A DNA stretch of 64,000 nucleotides from Candidatus Borreliella tachyglossi (GTDB lineage Bacteria > Spirochaetota > Spirochaetia > Borreliales > Borreliaceae), in the NCBI RefSeq assembly GCF_003076595.1, contig NZ_CP025785.1, forward strand, positions 588,398-652,397, written 5' to 3'. This document shows positions 37,122-45,843 of the stretch, one piece after another. The notes under the pieces are model-generated. The model was not told the origin of the DNA and ran no database searches. It was given only the letters and a program-made list of their open reading frames with translations. A program made the position numbers and the translations under genes. How positions within the stretch are numbered: the first letter of the stretch is position 1; every line of letters starts with the position of its first letter.

Positions 37122-38477
37122 GTGTGTTTAGATGAGATAAGAGGTAAGAATTTTTTAGTTATGGGATTGGGTCTTAATGGAGGAGGCCTGGTTGTTTCAA
37201 AATTTTTGTTAAGGCATGGGGCTAATTTAGTAATCACTGATTTAAAGGATGATGTAGAATTAGCTTCAAGTATTAAGTCTCTAGAAGAATTTAGCAGTAA
37301 GATTCGATATGTTTTAGGATATCATGACGTGGATGATTTTAAGAGAGCAGATATTGTTATTAAGAATCCTGGTGTAAGTTCTTGCAATAAGTATTTAAAG
37401 TTTGCAAAAAGAGTTGAGACTGATATTAGTTTATTTTTAATGTTTAATAAGAATCCTATAATTGCTATTACGGGTACTAAGGGAAAATCAACTCTTGCAT
37501 CTCTTTTGTATCAAGTTTTAGGCACTCAGTATCCCAATGTTAAGCTTGGAGGTAATATTGGAATATCTCCTTTAAGTTTTCTAGATGAGCTTGATGGAAT
37601 ATCACCTATTGTTTTAGAATTTTCTTCTTGGCAATTGCATGATCTTCGAAATTTAAATCCTATTATTAGTATTATTACAAATATTTACTATGATCATCAA
37701 AATTCTTATTCAAATTTTGATGATTATATAGGAGATAAATCTAAAGTTTTTATAAATCAAAATTCGGGGATTTTTATCTCTCAGGATCGAGCTTATTATG
37801 ACTACTTTTATAGATTTAAAACTAAATCCAGAGTTATTTTGTTCTCAGAAACGATTCCTTTAAACTTTGATAATGATGTTTTTTATTTTAAAAATAATAA
37901 AGTTTATTTAAATGATGAAGCTATATCCACGCTTAGTGAGTCAAAGATTGTTCTTTTGATCTCTAAACTGATAGTCATTTTTGTTTCAAATTACTGCAAA
38001 TTGGATTTGAGTCTTGTGTCTAAGGTTGTGGCTGATTTTAATGGCATTGAGCATCGATTGGAATTTGTAAGAGAATTTGGAGGCGTTAAATATTATAATG
38101 ATACAGCATCGACAATCCCTGATTCTACAGTTTTATCTGTTAAAAGTTTAAAGATTAATGAGATTTCTGTTAACCTCATTGCTGGTGGGACTGATAAGGA
38201 GCTGGATTTTTTGATTTTTGGTCAGATTTTGAGTATGGTTAAAACTTGGATTTTATTAAGAGGTAGTGCTACTTACAAGATTGTTAAGGTTTTAGAAGAA
38301 AATAATATTAAGTATTTTGTTTTTTCTTCTTTAAAAGAATGTATTTGTTATGCTAGAAAAATTTCTATTCGAAATGATGTGGTATTATTTTCTCCCGCTA
38401 GTGCTTCTTTTGAGCTTTTTAAGAATGAGTTTGATAGAGGGATTCAATTTAAGACGTTAGTCAATACCATGGCTTAA
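37122..38477 (+). CDS. murD: UDP-N-acetylmuramoylalanine--D-glutamate ligase
   Basis: 451 residues. It adds D-Glu to UDP-MurNAc-Ala. N-terminal Rossmann domain (VMGLGLNGGG), ATPase loop GTKGKSTLAS, LEFSSWQL, then ITNIYYDH and NDTAST in the central and C-terminal domains. The open frame extends upstream to 36990, but that part lies within the MATE gene and encodes nothing MurD-like. GTG at 37122 gives the length I recall for the B. burgdorferi protein. No clear ribosome site. It overlaps the stop of convergent femA by 4 bases. Confidence 0.93.
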   Translation: MCLDEIRGKNFLVMGLGLNGGGLVVSKFLLRHGANLVITDLKDDVELASSIKSLEEFSSKIRYVLGYHDVDDFKRADIVIKNPGVSSCNKYLKFAKRVETDISLFLMFNKNPIIAITGTKGKSTLASLLYQVLGTQYPNVKLGGNIGISPLSFLDELDGISPIVLEFSSWQLHDLRNLNPIISIITNIYYDHQNSYSNFDDYIGDKSKVFINQNSGIFISQDRAYYDYFYRFKTKSRVILFSETIPLNFDNDVFYFKNNKVYLNDEAISTLSESKIVLLISKLIVIFVSNYCKLDLSLVSKVVADFNGIEHRLEFVREFGGVKYYNDTASTIPDSTVLSVKSLKINEISVNLIAGGTDKELDFLIFGQILSMVKTWILLRGSATYKIVKVLEENNIKYFVFSSLKECICYARKISIRNDVVLFSPASASFELFKNEFDRGIQFKTLVNTMA

Positions 38478-39523
38478 AATCTTTTTTTTATGACTTTGTA
38501 GTAAAAGTATCTTAGTATTTCAAGTGTTCTATAAATTTTATATGAAAATTTTTTATAAACGAAGTCATAGCATCCAATCCTGTGGATGAGCTCTCCTCCA
38601 AAGCCTGTTTTGAATTGAAAGAGACCAAATAGAGGGTGTTTTTCATCGGTAGTTGGGGGAATGCCTAAAAGATCATATTCTTTAATAGAATAACTTTTAA
38701 GCATTTGTATTGCACTAAATTGCACTGCATAATTTGCCATTAGATGTCTATCCTCTCTACTTGATGCGCCATAAAGATATGTGGCTTTATCTTTGTAGAT
38801 TCCAACGATTATTCCAGATATGAGTTTTTCGTTGTGTAGTGCGATTATTAGTTTGATAGTAGAATTTTCATCTCTCCTAAATTCTTTTATTAAATCTTTT
38901 ATATAGTTTTTTGAGTGAATAGTAAATTTGTCTCGTTTGGCTGTTGCTTCGTGAAGCGCATAAAATTCATTAAAATAGTTAAAGTCATCATCTATAATGA
39001 CTGTTACATCCTTCTTGCAGCTAAGCGTTATGTTATATCTTGTTTTCTTTTTCATGCGAGCTTTAATGTTGTCTAGTGAATCGTTCAAGTTTAGTATTGT
39101 TGTATTTGGGGGCTGTATGTCGTCAAATGATTTCTTGAGACCTTTAAGTTTAAGCTTTAGGGGAGTATAAGTTTCTTTTAAGCTTCTTGAGTTATAGTAC
39201 ATTAAGTCAAATCTTAAAAAGATAGTATTTTTATGTAGGTATTCCTGTATTCTTTCACTAAGTTTTGCAATATGAGTGGTAACCTCATTCATGTTAATCT
39301 CTTCAATTTTTTTATTTGAAAATTCTGGATGAGCAATGTAACTTAAATAAAAATTCCAAAATATTTTTCTTTGCATCACAAGAATTTTGTCAAAATGTTC
39401 ACTACTGAATGCTATGGCTTTCCATGGGCTTTCTTTGATTGAGGTTTTTTTTACAGATGCCCATAATTTACTTTGTAGATAATTCTCATTTAAACTTTCT
39501 ACTTCAATTTTTTTAATAACCAT
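38474..39523 (-). CDS. femA: FemAB-family peptidoglycan aminoacyltransferase
   Basis: 349 residues with two GNAT-like halves and the FemAB signature region (TRYNITLSCKKDV, LISGIIVGIYKDKATYLYGAS, NYAVQFSAIQMLKSY, YDLLGIP). FemAB enzymes add amino acids from tRNA to the peptidoglycan stem. Borrelia peptidoglycan carries Gly on ornithine, so this enzyme is a good candidate to add that Gly; this is inference from chemistry and family. It lies 20 bases after metG on the same strand and converges on murD. Confidence 0.85.
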   Translation of the reverse strand: MVIKKIEVESLNENYLQSKLWASVKKTSIKESPWKAIAFSSEHFDKILVMQRKIFWNFYLSYIAHPEFSNKKIEEINMNEVTTHIAKLSERIQEYLHKNTIFLRFDLMYYNSRSLKETYTPLKLKLKGLKKSFDDIQPPNTTILNLNDSLDNIKARMKKKTRYNITLSCKKDVTVIIDDDFNYFNEFYALHEATAKRDKFTIHSKNYIKDLIKEFRRDENSTIKLIIALHNEKLISGIIVGIYKDKATYLYGASSREDRHLMANYAVQFSAIQMLKSYSIKEYDLLGIPPTTDEKHPLFGLFQFKTGFGGELIHRIGCYDFVYKKFSYKIYRTLEILRYFYYKVIKKRF

Positions 39524-39543
39524 TGATTGCTCTTGAATGAATT

Positions 39544-41724
39544 TTAATACACTATTCCATTTGGAATGTCTCTAGATAGTATTTTTTCTTTAGAGTGCTC
39601 TAGTATTAAGTTGATTCCGTTTATTTTAAGTTCGCCATTCTCTGCTACAATTTGGGTTTTCAAGAATTTATCTACGCTGATTTTTGATGGGTAGTGTAAT
39701 TCCTTACCACTATCAGTTTCAAGTATTATGCGTTCACCAGAGATGGGATTGTCTTTAAAGTCTTCCATAATTATTACTTTAAAGTTCTTATCCTTATCTT
39801 CAGTTGAGATTAACATTCCTTCAGATTTTATTCCTCTAAATTTTGCAGGCTTTAAGTTGTCAACGATTATTATGTGTTTTCCAATGAACTCTTTTTCCGT
39901 GTAATAGTCTGCAAGACTGCTTACAATTTGTTTTCCTTCAAGAGTTCCATCATCAAGTTTTAAAATGAATAGTTTTTCTGCATCTGGATTCCGCTCTATT
40001 GCTTTTACTTTAACAACCCTTAAGAAAACTTTCTCGCTGAATAAATTTACTGGATTTTCTGTTTGTTGCTCTTGCATATTTTTACCTCCCGAGTATTTTA
40101 ATTTTAAACTATCAATCACTTCTTTTTCTAGCTTGCTAAATAGCACCTCTGTAGTTTTAATGGTGCTTAGACCTAAATTTGTGCCTAAGAATTTGTTGGA
40201 AATTTCATAACTTTCACCAAAAAATTTTCTTATTTTATCGCTTGTTTGAGGTATAAATGGTGATATTAAGATTGATAGATCTCTTATTAGGTATATTAGA
40301 TTTACCAATAGTTCTTTTGTTTCTCCAGGAGCACTATCCTTTGTCTTCCATGGTTCTCTATCTTGGAATATTTTATTACCTAGACTTGAGATGTCAAGAA
40401 TATCTTTTAATGCTGATTTTAGTTCTGTTTTACTAAAAAAATCTAGGATTTTAGCATATTTAATATTGATTTCTCCCCAGAAATCTTGTTTTATTTCTAT
40501 CTGATCTATCTGATCTGTAAAAAATTTTTTATAAAAGGTTAATACACGGTTAATAAGATTTGAAAAATTGCCAATAAGTTCAGAGTTTGACCTCTCCATA
40601 AAATCATCCCACATGAATTGAAAGTCAGATTTTTCAGGCTTATTATAATATATATAAAATCGCCATACATCAGCAGGTATTCCAGTAGTAATGACATCAT
40701 TTCCAAATATTCCAGTTCCCTTAGATTTTGAAAATTTTAGGTTTTCATAGTTTAAATATTCGCTTGAAGATATCTTGCTTAACATTGTCCAATTTTCTCT
40801 GCTTCCAAGCTCTACGGCAGGGAATACAACAGTGTGGAATAAGATATTATCTTTTCCAATAAATTGTACCAGATTTGTTTCACTATTATTTTTCCACCAG
40901 GATTCCCAATCTTTTGCAATTTCTTTTGTAATTGAGATATATCCAATTGGGGCATCAAACCATACATAAAACACCTTATTTTCATATCCCTTTTTGGGTA
41001 CAGGTATCCCCCATTTTAAATCTCTTGTTATTGCTCTTTCTTTAAGGCCATCTCTTAAGAATGCAGACGTCATTTTAATAGCATTGGTATTCCAATTTGA
41101 ATTTTCGGTAGATGTTTTTATCCAATCCTCAAGTTCATTTTTTATTTGTGGAAGATCAATATAGAGATGTTTGGTTGTTTTCAGAATAGGTACATTTTTG
41201 CAAATTATGCACTTAGGATTTATTAACTCAGTGGGACATAAGATCTTGGAACAGTTTTCACACTGATCACCTTTTGCATTGCTTCCACAATTTGGACATT
41301 CACCTATTATATATCTATCAGCTAGAAACATAAGGTCATGAGTGCAAAAAAACTGTTCACTCTCTCTCTCATTGATATAACCATTTTCTTCTAGCTTTAA
41401 GAATAAGTCTTGTACGGTTTCTTTGTGATGTTTGTTAGTTGTGCGTCCAAAGTGGTCAAATTTAATGTTAAACCATTCATAGATTGATTTATGTATAGCG
41501 TAATATTTGCTACAAAGTTCTTCAGGAGTAATTTTCTCAATTAAAGCCCTAGTTTCTGTAGCTGTTCCGTATTCATCTGTTCCACAAATATAAAGTGTTT
41601 CTATTCCCATCATCCTTGAATATCTTGCAAAAGCATCTGCTGATAGGACTTGTACTAAGTTACCAAGGTGGGGTATGTTATTAACATATGGTAATGCGGC
41701 TGTAACTAAATTCTTTTTTTTCAC
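39544..41724 (-). CDS. metG: Methionyl-tRNA synthetase
   Basis: 726 residues, GTG start. Class I synthetase: PHLGNL is the HIGH motif, KFSKSKG the KMSKS motif, CPNC/CENC/CPT/CIIC the zinc knuckle, and the last 110 residues form a Trbp111/EMAP-like tRNA-binding domain ([18 protein letters not shown]). Full length. The ribosome site is weak (GGAAA far upstream). femA follows in the same operon. In my memory of B31 a nucleosidase gene lies upstream; here only about 125 bases separate it from pta. Confidence 0.95.
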   Translation of the reverse strand: MKKKNLVTAALPYVNNIPHLGNLVQVLSADAFARYSRMMGIETLYICGTDEYGTATETRALIEKITPEELCSKYYAIHKSIYEWFNIKFDHFGRTTNKHHKETVQDLFLKLEENGYINERESEQFFCTHDLMFLADRYIIGECPNCGSNAKGDQCENCSKILCPTELINPKCIICKNVPILKTTKHLYIDLPQIKNELEDWIKTSTENSNWNTNAIKMTSAFLRDGLKERAITRDLKWGIPVPKKGYENKVFYVWFDAPIGYISITKEIAKDWESWWKNNSETNLVQFIGKDNILFHTVVFPAVELGSRENWTMLSKISSSEYLNYENLKFSKSKGTGIFGNDVITTGIPADVWRFYIYYNKPEKSDFQFMWDDFMERSNSELIGNFSNLINRVLTFYKKFFTDQIDQIEIKQDFWGEINIKYAKILDFFSKTELKSALKDILDISSLGNKIFQDREPWKTKDSAPGETKELLVNLIYLIRDLSILISPFIPQTSDKIRKFFGESYEISNKFLGTNLGLSTIKTTEVLFSKLEKEVIDSLKLKYSGGKNMQEQQTENPVNLFSEKVFLRVVKVKAIERNPDAEKLFILKLDDGTLEGKQIVSSLADYYTEKEFIGKHIIIVDNLKPAKFRGIKSEGMLISTEDKDKNFKVIIMEDFKDNPISGERIILETDSGKELHYPSKISVDKFLKTQIVAENGELKINGINLILEHSKEKILSRDIPNGIVY

Positions 41725-41809
41725 TTAAGTTGATGTTTCCTTTTTGCTATATTGTATTCATATTTTAATACTAGTATAAGCTATTTTATGCATTTTGTTT
41801 GTTAAATAG

Positions 41810-41842
41810 TATATGATATTCATTATTAATGAATATCATATA
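41810..41842 (+). promoter_or_regulatory. Perfect 15-bp inverted repeat in the pta leader
   Basis: Arms 41810-41824 and 41828-41842 with an ATT centre. The right arm ends on the first base of the AGGGA ribosome site at 41842-41846. It also overlaps a -10-like TATGAT (41812-41817). It could be an operator or an mRNA hairpin that limits ribosome access. Confidence 0.7.
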
Positions 41843-41851
41843 GGGAATATT

Positions 41852-42901
41852 ATGGGATTGTTTAATTTTAAAGAATATGTGTTCGGTAGAGCAAGAAAAG
41901 TTGTGATGGAAAATAGAGATAAGGCTAGCATAGTTTTTCCTGAAAGTAGTGATATTAGAATTTTAGAGGCAACAATTGAACTTTTAAAGGAAAAGTTAGC
42001 AGGGCTTGTGGTTCTGATTGGTAGTAAGGATGAGATTTTTAAAAGTTTAAAAGAGTTTGTAAGCCCTAGAGATGATATCTTAGCAATGGTAGAAGTTATA
42101 GATCCCAATTCTTTTAGCGGATTTAATCGATATTTGGATGAATATTTTAATTTACGACGAAAGAAGGGATTAGCCTTCAATAAGGCTAGAGAAGAAATTT
42201 TAAATGAAATTGCTTTTTCTATGATGATGGTAAGGCTTGGCGAAGTTAAAACTTGTGTTTGTGGATCTTTGACGTCGTCTGCCAAGGTTTTAAGAAGTGC
42301 ACTTACGATATTGCCCAAGCTGAAGGACACTAAGCTTGTATCATCTTTTATGCTTATGAATACTGGTAATGATTGTAGTCTGACTAGAGCTTCTTGTTTT
42401 GGTCATGGGGGAGTTTTACTTTTTTCTGACTGCGCAGTGGTTGTCAGTCCTGATTCTTTAGAGCTTGCAGAAATTGCAATACAGAGTGCAAATTCTTTTA
42501 AGAATATTTTTGATGCAGAGCCAAGAGTGGCTCTGTTAAGCTTTTCTACAAAGGGTTCTTCGCATTCCATGGAAGTTGAAAAAGTGCAATGTGCTTTAAA
42601 GATTGTCAAGAGTAAATGTAAAGACTTACTCATTGATGGAGAACTTCAACTTGATGCAGCTTTAATTAAGAGTGTTGCAGAGAAAAAGTGTGGGGATTCT
42701 GTAGTTGCCGGTGATGCTAATGTATTGATTTTTCCTAGTTTAGAGTCTGGAAATATTGGATATAAGCTGGTTGAGAGATTATCTTTTACTAAAGCTTATG
42801 GACCTTTCTTACAGGGATTTGAAAATCCTGTTAGTGATCTTTCAAGAGGTTGCTCTGTAGACGATATTGTATTAACAAGTGCCTTGATGATAGGTAGTTA
42901 A
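41852..42901 (+). CDS. pta: Phosphate acetyltransferase
   Basis: 349 residues. It interconverts acetyl-CoA and acetyl phosphate; in Borrelia it feeds acetate toward acetyl-CoA for the mevalonate pathway and sets acetyl-phosphate levels. Conserved blocks VFPESSDIRILEA, GSLTSSAKVLRSAL, FSDCAVVVSPDS, LSFSTKGSS and DGELQLDAAL. ATG at 41852 follows AGGGA; an upstream in-frame start at 41813 would sit inside the palindrome and is rejected. The 3' end overlaps the convergent ksgA gene by 30 bases. Confidence 0.94.
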   Translation: MGLFNFKEYVFGRARKVVMENRDKASIVFPESSDIRILEATIELLKEKLAGLVVLIGSKDEIFKSLKEFVSPRDDILAMVEVIDPNSFSGFNRYLDEYFNLRRKKGLAFNKAREEILNEIAFSMMMVRLGEVKTCVCGSLTSSAKVLRSALTILPKLKDTKLVSSFMLMNTGNDCSLTRASCFGHGGVLLFSDCAVVVSPDSLELAEIAIQSANSFKNIFDAEPRVALLSFSTKGSSHSMEVEKVQCALKIVKSKCKDLLIDGELQLDAALIKSVAEKKCGDSVVAGDANVLIFPSLESGNIGYKLVERLSFTKAYGPFLQGFENPVSDLSRGCSVDDIVLTSALMIGS

Positions 42902-43708
42902 TTTATTTGAAATTTCGATGAATTCTTGGACAGAAATCTCTTCTGGTCTTTTATCTAGGAAGTTTTTTAAGAATTCTTCTTGAATAATTTTTTCGTTTTT
43001 TAAAAAGTTAATTATTGTGTTTTTGAGTTTTTTTCTACGACTTGTAAATACTGTTCTAACTAATTTATTGAATTCTTTAAAGTCTGAGATTGCTCCTTCT
43101 TGAGGAATTAGCTTGAGAGTTGTAGATTTTACTTTAGGAATTGGATAAAAATTATTATTGTTGATATCCATTATTTTAGTTACATTAAAGTGTGATTGGA
43201 CTAGAATGGTGAATGAAGAGTAGTTTTTATTACCCTCCTTTGCAAGCATTCTATCTGCTAGTTCTTTTTGTACTGTAAATACCATATTCTTTAAGATTTT
43301 ATCTTCAATAAGCATGGATATCACTTTTGATGCGATGTTATAAGGTAAATTTGAAAATATTTTATTAATATTTCTTTCTTCTTTTTTGTATGTCTTTAAA
43401 AAATCACCTTTTATTAGCTTAAAGTTTTTAAACTCACCAAATTGTTCATCCAGAATTTCTGAGTACTTAGGGTCAATTTCAAACGCAGTCAGAAAATTTG
43501 TTTTTTTGAGTAGAATAATTGTCATTGCTCCAAGACCTGGGCCTATTTCCCAAATTTTTTCATTTTCTTTTATTTCAAGTGCATCTACTATTTTTTCTCT
43601 TATGTGTTCATTAATTAAGTAATTTTGCCCCCATATTTTTCTTGGAGCTATGTTTTTTTTCTTTAGATGAAGTTTGATGCTATTTACGCTGTTATAGTTT
43701 ATGTTCAT
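42872..43708 (-). CDS. ksgA: 16S rRNA dimethyladenosine transferase KsgA/RsmA
   Basis: 278 residues. It dimethylates two adjacent adenosines near the 3' end of 16S rRNA. SAM-binding WEIGPGLGAMT, acidic AFEID, catalytic NLPYNI, and C-terminal PKVKSTTLKL are intact. ATG at 43708 (MNINYNS) matches family starts; 43723 would add five residues. No Shine-Dalgarno; TGCTATGAT (extended -10) ends 10 bases before the ATG, so it may have its own promoter although comEC lies 36 bases upstream. Confidence 0.94.
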   Translation of the reverse strand: MNINYNSVNSIKLHLKKKNIAPRKIWGQNYLINEHIREKIVDALEIKENEKIWEIGPGLGAMTIILLKKTNFLTAFEIDPKYSEILDEQFGEFKNFKLIKGDFLKTYKKEERNINKIFSNLPYNIASKVISMLIEDKILKNMVFTVQKELADRMLAKEGNKNYSSFTILVQSHFNVTKIMDINNNNFYPIPKVKSTTLKLIPQEGAISDFKEFNKLVRTVFTSRRKKLKNTIINFLKNEKIIQEEFLKNFLDKRPEEISVQEFIEISNKLTTYHQGTC

Positions 43709-43744
43709 AAGTAGTAAAATCATAGCATATTGGTAGAATATGTT

Positions 43745-45043
43745 TTAATCTTTGCTACAATGTCTCTTCTCTCTTTCTAATTTGTAGATTATGTAGAATA
43801 ATATTAGGATACTTAAGAATAAAAATACACTTATGTTATGACTTTGAATTACAGGAAATTTACTGAAGATTGTTGCTATGTCTTTTATTGCCTTAAATAT
43901 ATAAGTGTTTATTAGATCAAATAACAAAAATAGATGTGTGTTGAATGTGTAGAACCCTAATGTTAGTATTTTTACTAATAAAAATACTAACATTAGGGGA
44001 GTAATTATTAAATTTGCCAGGATTGAGATTGCCGAAAGGTTAAAATTGTGAGCATAAAGAACAGGGGCGATTGTAACTTGAATCAAAAAGGTTGTAAGAA
44101 TTGAAGATATGAGTGCATTTAAATTGTATCTGTTTTTAAGATAAAGGGAGATTGATATGCCAAATACTGCAAGATAAGATAGTTTAAATCCTATTGAATT
44201 TAGTGTGTGTGGTAGAATAATAGCACTTATTATAAAGCTAATTGATAGTGTATTAAGCAAATTAATTTTTCCATATACTGATTTATATATCATAAGTATT
44301 TCCATCATTATAAATGCTCTTAGTGCCGATGGTGAGAATCCCGTTAGGATTAGATAATTAAATAAAATTATGCTTAAAATTACATATTTGAGTATTTCAT
44401 TTTTTATGAGATAGAGCAAATAATGAAAAATGATATAAAGCAAGTAAAAATGTAGGCCAGACACCACTAATATATGTGATATGCCTGCTTTTTGAAATAG
44501 ATTGCGCTCATATTTTGTTATCTCAGATTTGTCATTAGTTAAAATCGCTTTTGAAAAATGAGAATAGGTAGGACTTATTTCATTGAAGAATCGATTTAGT
44601 AGTTTATTATATTTCTCTCTTGCTTTGACAAGCAATGGTCTTTTGATAAATTGAATGTTATTATTTTGAATTTTGACTATATCGCCGATTTTATATTTAT
44701 CATTAATATTTTCAAATGTAAAGCTGTACTCATTTCCAAATCCATCTAGTGATTCAATCTTGGTGTTTGAATATTTTGTCATGTAGGTGATATTTGTTAT
44801 TTTATAGTAATAATCCTCAAATCTTTTAAACTTTAAGCTAGTTTCAAAAATTACTAGAAGGCTTGTGCTAATCATAAAAGTGAGTACTAGATGAGCATTC
44901 TTTTTTATTAGAAAAATTAATATTAAAGTTAAATTTAAATATATTAGGTTGAATTGTAAGTAGTATTGTATTAATAAGTTTAATGAACTTATTATGAATA
45001 AAAAAATCACTAGAAATCTCTTTTTAAGAATTGTTGTTTTCAA
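43745..45043 (-). CDS. comEC: ComEC/Rec2-type membrane protein, short form
   Basis: 432 residues with about ten membrane segments and the ComEC core signature HILVVSGLHFYLLY. The metallo-beta-lactamase C-terminal domain of full ComEC is absent, and the N-terminal part (OB region about 70-130) is short. Full ComEC forms the DNA-uptake channel; natural transformation is not known in Borrelia, so the job here is uncertain. The 3' third contains a 20-bp perfect inverted repeat (43955-43998) within the reading frame. BB0591 position. Confidence 0.82.
   Translation of the reverse strand: MKTTILKKRFLVIFLFIISSLNLLIQYYLQFNLIYLNLTLILIFLIKKNAHLVLTFMISTSLLVIFETSLKFKRFEDYYYKITNITYMTKYSNTKIESLDGFGNEYSFTFENINDKYKIGDIVKIQNNNIQFIKRPLLVKAREKYNKLLNRFFNEISPTYSHFSKAILTNDKSEITKYERNLFQKAGISHILVVSGLHFYLLYIIFHYLLYLIKNEILKYVILSIILFNYLILTGFSPSALRAFIMMEILMIYKSVYGKINLLNTLSISFIISAIILPHTLNSIGFKLSYLAVFGISISLYLKNRYNLNALISSILTTFLIQVTIAPVLYAHNFNLSAISILANLIITPLMLVFLLVKILTLGFYTFNTHLFLLFDLINTYIFKAIKDIATIFSKFPVIQSHNISVFLFLSILILFYIIYKLEREKRHCSKD
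43955..43998. repeat. 20-bp perfect inverted repeat inside comEC
   Basis: Arms 43955-43974 and 43979-43998 with a 4-base centre (CTAA). It encodes the peptide MLVFLLVKILTL in the comEC frame. A hairpin this long inside a gene is unexpected and would form a strong cruciform or RNA stem. Confidence 0.92.
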
Positions 45044-45079
45044 TATATCAAATCATTGTTGAATTAGTAATTACTAGGT

Positions 45080-45109
45080 TTGACAATGTTATGAATATGT
45101 ATTTATAAT
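45080..45109 (+). promoter_or_regulatory. Consensus sigma-70 promoter fused to the CAAX protease start
   Basis: TTGACA (45080-45085), 18-base spacer, TATAAT (45104-45109): both hexamers perfect. The ATG is at 45115, 5 bases past the -10, so transcription would begin about at the start codon. Confidence 0.7.
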
Positions 45110-45114
45110 TTATT

Positions 45115-45834
45115 ATGAGACTATTAAATAATAAATATCCTATCAAATATGCTTTCTTAGAGCTTTTTTTATGTTATTGTGTGATTACTCTTGTAGCTCC
45201 TTTCAAGAGCATTGATGAGGATCTTTGGAATTTTAGTAAAAATCATTATGTGTATTGGTTCTATGCTACTTTTTTAATTGTTTTCATTGTATATTTTTCT
45301 AAGCTAACAAGCTCTTATGATTTCAGAGATGAGTTTTATATTCCTAAATTTCGATTAATTTTTGTTTGGAAGTCATTTTGGATCTTTATTAAGATCTTTA
45401 TTTTATTTATTTTGATATTGACTATTGTTTATTCCTTTCTTTTTTATCTTTTTCCATCATTATTATCTTGGCTTGAAGCAGATGGAACTACTTCTTTTAG
45501 ATGGAAGATATACAGTAAGCAAGCACTTTATTTAATGGGTATTACTGCTCTTTTTACGGGAGGAGTTGAAGAATTGTTTTATAGAGCTTTTATTATTACC
45601 AAACTTAAACAGGTGGGATTTAGTTCGTTGATTTCAGCTTTTCTTAGTAGTATCATTTTTGGTTATGGGCATCTTTATTATGGATTTATGGGATTTTTCG
45701 TTACATTGATTATTGGATTTGCTTTAGCTTATATTTATTTAATACACAAAAATGTGTATTACTCTATTTTTGTTCATAGCTTTTATAACATTACTGTTAG
45801 TATTTTGCTCTTTGTGTTAAATTATTATAGTTAA
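45115..45834 (+). CDS. CPBP-family (CAAX-like) intramembrane protease
   Basis: 239 residues, about seven to eight membrane segments. Abi/CPBP motifs: EELFYR (motif 1, EExxxR), FGYGH (motif 2, FxxxH) and HSFYN (motif 3, HxxxN). These form the metal site in Rce1-type proteases. Substrates are unknown; Borrelia has no known prenylated CAAX proteins, so the role may be in processing signal or small peptides. No ribosome site; the start follows directly on a consensus promoter. The acyl-CoA ligase follows after 9 bases. Confidence 0.85.
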   Translation: MRLLNNKYPIKYAFLELFLCYCVITLVAPFKSIDEDLWNFSKNHYVYWFYATFLIVFIVYFSKLTSSYDFRDEFYIPKFRLIFVWKSFWIFIKIFILFILILTIVYSFLFYLFPSLLSWLEADGTTSFRWKIYSKQALYLMGITALFTGGVEELFYRAFIITKLKQVGFSSLISAFLSSIIFGYGHLYYGFMGFFVTLIIGFALAYIYLIHKNVYYSIFVHSFYNITVSILLFVLNYYS

Positions 45835-45843
45835 GGAGGAGTT

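Noticed and set aside
41813-41851. Upstream start for pta
   Set aside because: It would place the start inside the palindrome with no ribosome site; MGLFNFK at 41852 follows AGGGA.
43731-43739. TGGTAGAAT on the plus strand between comEC and ksgA
   Set aside because: No plus-strand gene follows; it is a coincidence of an AT-rich region.
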